A DNA stretch of 64,000 nucleotides from Chamaecrista fasciculata (Eukaryota; Streptophyta; Magnoliopsida; Fabales; Fabaceae), in the NCBI GenBank assembly GCA_003254925.1, contig QANZ01022093.1:29685-93684 (forward strand), given 5' to 3'. The notes beneath the pieces were generated by a model, which made no database searches, was not told the origin of the DNA, and was given only the letters and a program-made list of their open reading frames with translations. Every line of letters starts with the position of its first letter. Position 1 is the stretch's first letter. Positions 61,172 to 64,000 of the stretch are shown here, one piece after another. The translations under genes were made by a program, and so were the position numbers.

Positions 61172-62442
61172 TCAGTCTTCTTTCAACATGTGGGAAGGAA
61201 GAATGTCCTGAAGAAGCCCATGGTCGCTTAGAAAAGCAAAAGCAGCGGCGTTCTTTGAAGCAGAATCAATACTAATAGTATTCATATTATTGGTAGCAAA
61301 CCCCACAGAAGATAATGTGTTATTATTATTATTATTCACAAGGAGTTGTTGTTGTTGTTGTTGGGAGTGATGATACTGAGACAAGAGGCCTCCGGCAGCC
61401 ATAAGTGAACCAAAGGAGGTGGCGCAGGCGGCGGAGACACCGTGCGGCAGAGAAGCTCCGACGCCGGCGGCGAGGGAGGAGCGAGGCATGACTGGGCTTG
61501 AATGAGTGTGCTGGCCTTCGTAGGTAGTCACTACAACGCTTGGATCACTAAATGATCGCTCCACTCGCTTCTTCACATTACATGATGGGGTGGTGCAACG
61601 ATAATAGCTCCTGCAATAATGGTAGGTTGGGGGGAAATTAAATGGGTTAAAGAATAGAATGAATTTAAGAAAGGAGGAGAGTGGTAGTGTTAGTGAATAC
61701 CTGGGAAAAGGGCTGTTTTTCACAGCTTTTTGACCGTACTTTCTCCATCTGTACCCATCTTCCAGATGATCCACCTCGCTTTTCGTCATGAACGCGAATC
61801 TCGGTTCTCTCTGTCTCTTCTGCTTTGTCTTCTTGGCTTTCAACCTAAAACCAACAACCCCAATATATCAAATTTACCAGATCCCCCCATCAGAACATAT
61901 CCCATACATATATATCTAATTAATTAAAATCAAATTGAGAAACCACAAACACATGACTTAGGTGTACTTCCAAATTTGGGGGAAATGAAAAAGTGAGAGA
62001 GAACTTACTGTTTGGTGGAGTTGGATTGTGGTTGGTCGACAACAGTAGTAGTTTTATTGGGTTCATCGTTGAGGGCCTCACTGGAGGCTGAAGAAATAGA
62101 TGAAGAGTTTGGAGTGGTAGGATTATGTTGATTATTATTATTATTCGACACCTCAGAACACTCTTTAGCACTAGTGTCACATGGATCTTTCACTTTCATC
62201 GTAGGAGACTCAGAAATTGGCGATGCTTGTTGATGCTGCTGATGAGCATGAGCTAACGGCAAATCAAGCAGAGCACTATAATCCTGTGCACCCAGCAACT
62301 CCATAAACCCTAGCGAGCTCTTTTCCACTTCACCACTGAAATCAAAAACTGTCGACAGTGGAGAATAATAATCCCCCAATAATGAACACGATCCAATCGC
62401 ATCCTCTCTCTTCACAACCATCTCTTTCTGCTTCCTCTCCAT
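61172..62442 (-). CDS. WRKY23: WRKY transcription factor, group IIc, WRKY23-like
   Basis: WRKY factors bind TTGAC W-boxes in the nucleus; WRKY23 in Arabidopsis acts in auxin-dependent root development and is induced at nematode feeding sites. Three exons (62442-62009, 61844-61701, 61610-61172) join in frame into 338 residues, almost the Arabidopsis length. The DNA-binding domain has [20 protein letters not shown] followed across an intron by SYYRC, with zinc ligands C-x4-C-x23-H-x-H (CTTPSC...HTH), the group IIc pattern; the intron sits at the usual site. The LGFMELL motif near residue 45, [15 protein letters not shown] before the domain and the end [15 protein letters not shown] match WRKY23 rather than other IIc members. 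Poly-Asn and poly-Gln tracts occur on both sides of the domain. Confidence 0.93.
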
Positions 62443-62732
62443 CTAACCACGCTATTCTAGATATATAGATATAGATATTCCTCCTCTACTTACAAACTCA
62501 ATCCCATCTCCTTCATTAATTTATCACCCTTCAAGCTAAATAAATCTGATCTGGTTTGTTTATAGCAAGAGAGAGAGAGAGAGAAAAAGTGTGAAACTGT
62601 GTTTCCGTGTGTGTGTGTATGGTTTTGGGTTCGCTTGAAAATGAGAGGGAGCTAGTTGTGTGTGTGTGAAAGGAGGTACAGGGTACTAATGACAAGAAGG
62701 GATGGTATGGCTTGGGCAGCAAGAACAAAAAG

Positions 62733-62842
62733 TTGACCGGCAATTCCAGGTCATCAACGGGTACGGACAACACTGAACCGGTGGCATTATTCAATGCATG
62801 ACACTCATAACTGTTCCACGCTTTCATACGTAGAGTTTGACC
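62733..62842 (-). promoter_or_regulatory. Two W-box-like TTGACC sites upstream of the WRKY gene
   Basis: TTGACC occurs at 62733-62738 and 62837-62842 on the plus strand, 291 and 395 bp upstream of the start codon. This would allow auto- or cross-regulation by WRKY proteins. Chance occurrence is possible with so short a motif. Confidence 0.35.
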
Positions 62843-64000
62843 GCTTAACCGGTTAAACCAAAAACTAGTGTGAACGGGTTTCCGCTCAACACTACACGTT
62901 TTCGATTCCAACGGCGTTCACATCTTTTTTATATATTCCTATTCCTATTTATATTTTAATATTGTCAATTCCGATCCTTTTTCTTTTTAAAATTTTATTA
63001 ATTTCCTATCTTGTCTTCACCCGTGTGCATTGCATGTGAATTCACAATCCAGTTTACATTACACTGCCTTTTTCTCAATTTTCCGGTTTCCACCTTTTCT
63101 GTAATTCGGCCAACTTGGATTTGTATAAGAAAAGAGGTGGAAATTTTGAGGATATATATAATGAAGACCAAAGGCGTTTATGGTGACAAGTAATATATGT
63201 ATATATTATATAACGCTTTTTATAACATCACAAAATAATTGAATCGGGGGACCCCATACCTTAATTATGAGCAGGTTCATCAGCAAATAATTAGTTTGCC
63301 GATGATGATTGTAATTATTTAAATAAAAATTAAAAAAAAATGGTCCTGCTGGGTAGTGAGTACTAGTGATAATCCGTTTTAAAGAGAAAGAATATTTACC
63401 ATCACTTTACCATCATGAAGTGATTCTCTTTGGGTTAACTGAGAATTATACCAAAGGGAGGGTTCACATGAAAATGAGATTATAAGGTCCCATACGCTAG
63501 AGAATATTGGAACCAATTGTCTTAGTTCAATGCAAAGAATTAATAGCTAGACAATATTTTTTGTTGGTAAACCGACCATATCCAATACAGTGTAAAAGAT
63601 TCGGAACGTAACGCCACCATATGTATTCATCACGCTTTTTGATCCCTTATTTGAAATCCGCTCTTCCTTTTCTAGCAAATTAAAGTAATACCCCCATAAG
63701 CTTATTTTCATACACAAGCAAGACAGTAAGGTAGTGTGAGTGAGTATATAATTATTTTTAAAAAGAATAATGGAATAGTAAAAAGGAAGAAGAGAACGAT
63801 TATCTTGTGGAGAGAATTGAAGGAAGAAGGAAAGTTCATGCACGTGTGGAGCGAAGTGAGCCACGAGGCGCATGCTGACATAATTTTCGTGTAAGTACTT
63901 AGCAACCAGGCATGCTTCAATTATTCTGTTTCCTCCCTTTATTCAGTAAATATAATGAATAACACCGTCTTTCCTCAGTATTTCATTTTAGGGTATATCT
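62843..64000. other. Distal WRKY upstream region, no gene seen
   Basis: AT-rich DNA to the window end. Open frames on both strands (for example 63547-63873) lack protein character. A GA microsatellite lies just upstream at about 62568-62584, probably in the WRKY 5' UTR. Confidence 0.5.

Noticed and set aside
62531-62911. Minus-strand 126-codon frame upstream of WRKY23
   Set aside because: It covers GA/GT microsatellites (His-Thr and Leu-Ser runs) in the likely 5' UTR and promoter, and has no domain.

Overview
The window is nuclear DNA of a flowering plant, most likely a eudicot. It is AT-rich, the genes are split by short GT-AG introns, the genes are widely spaced, and every recognisable protein has a close plant counterpart (GA 2-oxidase, SWC4, INSIG-like, NFU, LACS1, PPR, DEAH helicase, land-plant GPAT, WRKY23-like). 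I cannot name the species. Runs of N at 7302, 17785-17798, 48441, 53500, 58681 and 60888 show a draft assembly.

Layout: a GA 2-oxidase 5' end runs off the left edge (1-185, minus). A gene-poor, repeat-rich stretch to 6.9 kb follows. Then come SWC4/DMAP1 (6954-11551, plus), a plastid-type INSIG-domain membrane protein (12585-13774, plus), a chloroplast NFU Fe-S protein (14308-15418, minus), a nested pair of MITEs (15504-16372), a LACS1-type acyl-CoA synthetase (18058-22143, plus), an intronless PPR protein (23050-24654, plus) and a Prp43-type DEAH helicase (25425-29329, minus). From 30.0 to 32.2 kb there is a cluster of MULE-type MITEs and Helitrons. Next are a GPAT1-3-type acyltransferase (34052-36587, minus), about 5.9 kb with no gene that I can support, a one-TM protein of unknown role (42509-44082, minus), an intronless WRN-exonuclease-like protein that has lost catalytic residues (46218-46760, minus), a 1.1-kb TIR element, a CCHC zinc-knuckle plus KH-like protein (49276-52033, minus), repeats and a possible non-coding locus (53.2-59.2 kb), a 759-bp TIR element with a 10-bp target duplication (60035-60793) and a WRKY23-like group IIc factor (61172-62442, minus).

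The genes are ordinary plant housekeeping and developmental genes with no operon-like linkage. LACS1 and the GPAT lie 12 kb apart and both belong to acyl-lipid (extracellular lipid) metabolism, but nothing in the sequence shows that this matters. All multi-exon models were checked by reading frame across each junction, and the exon lengths sum to whole codons.

The most unusual content is the repeat landscape: nested, tandem and inverted non-autonomous transposons with readable termini and target-site duplications, an inverted pair of Copia LTR ends, and duplicated blocks that meet at single N characters and look like assembly joins. I found no tRNA, rRNA, CRISPR or clear miRNA precursor, and no feature that I would call a new multi-gene system.
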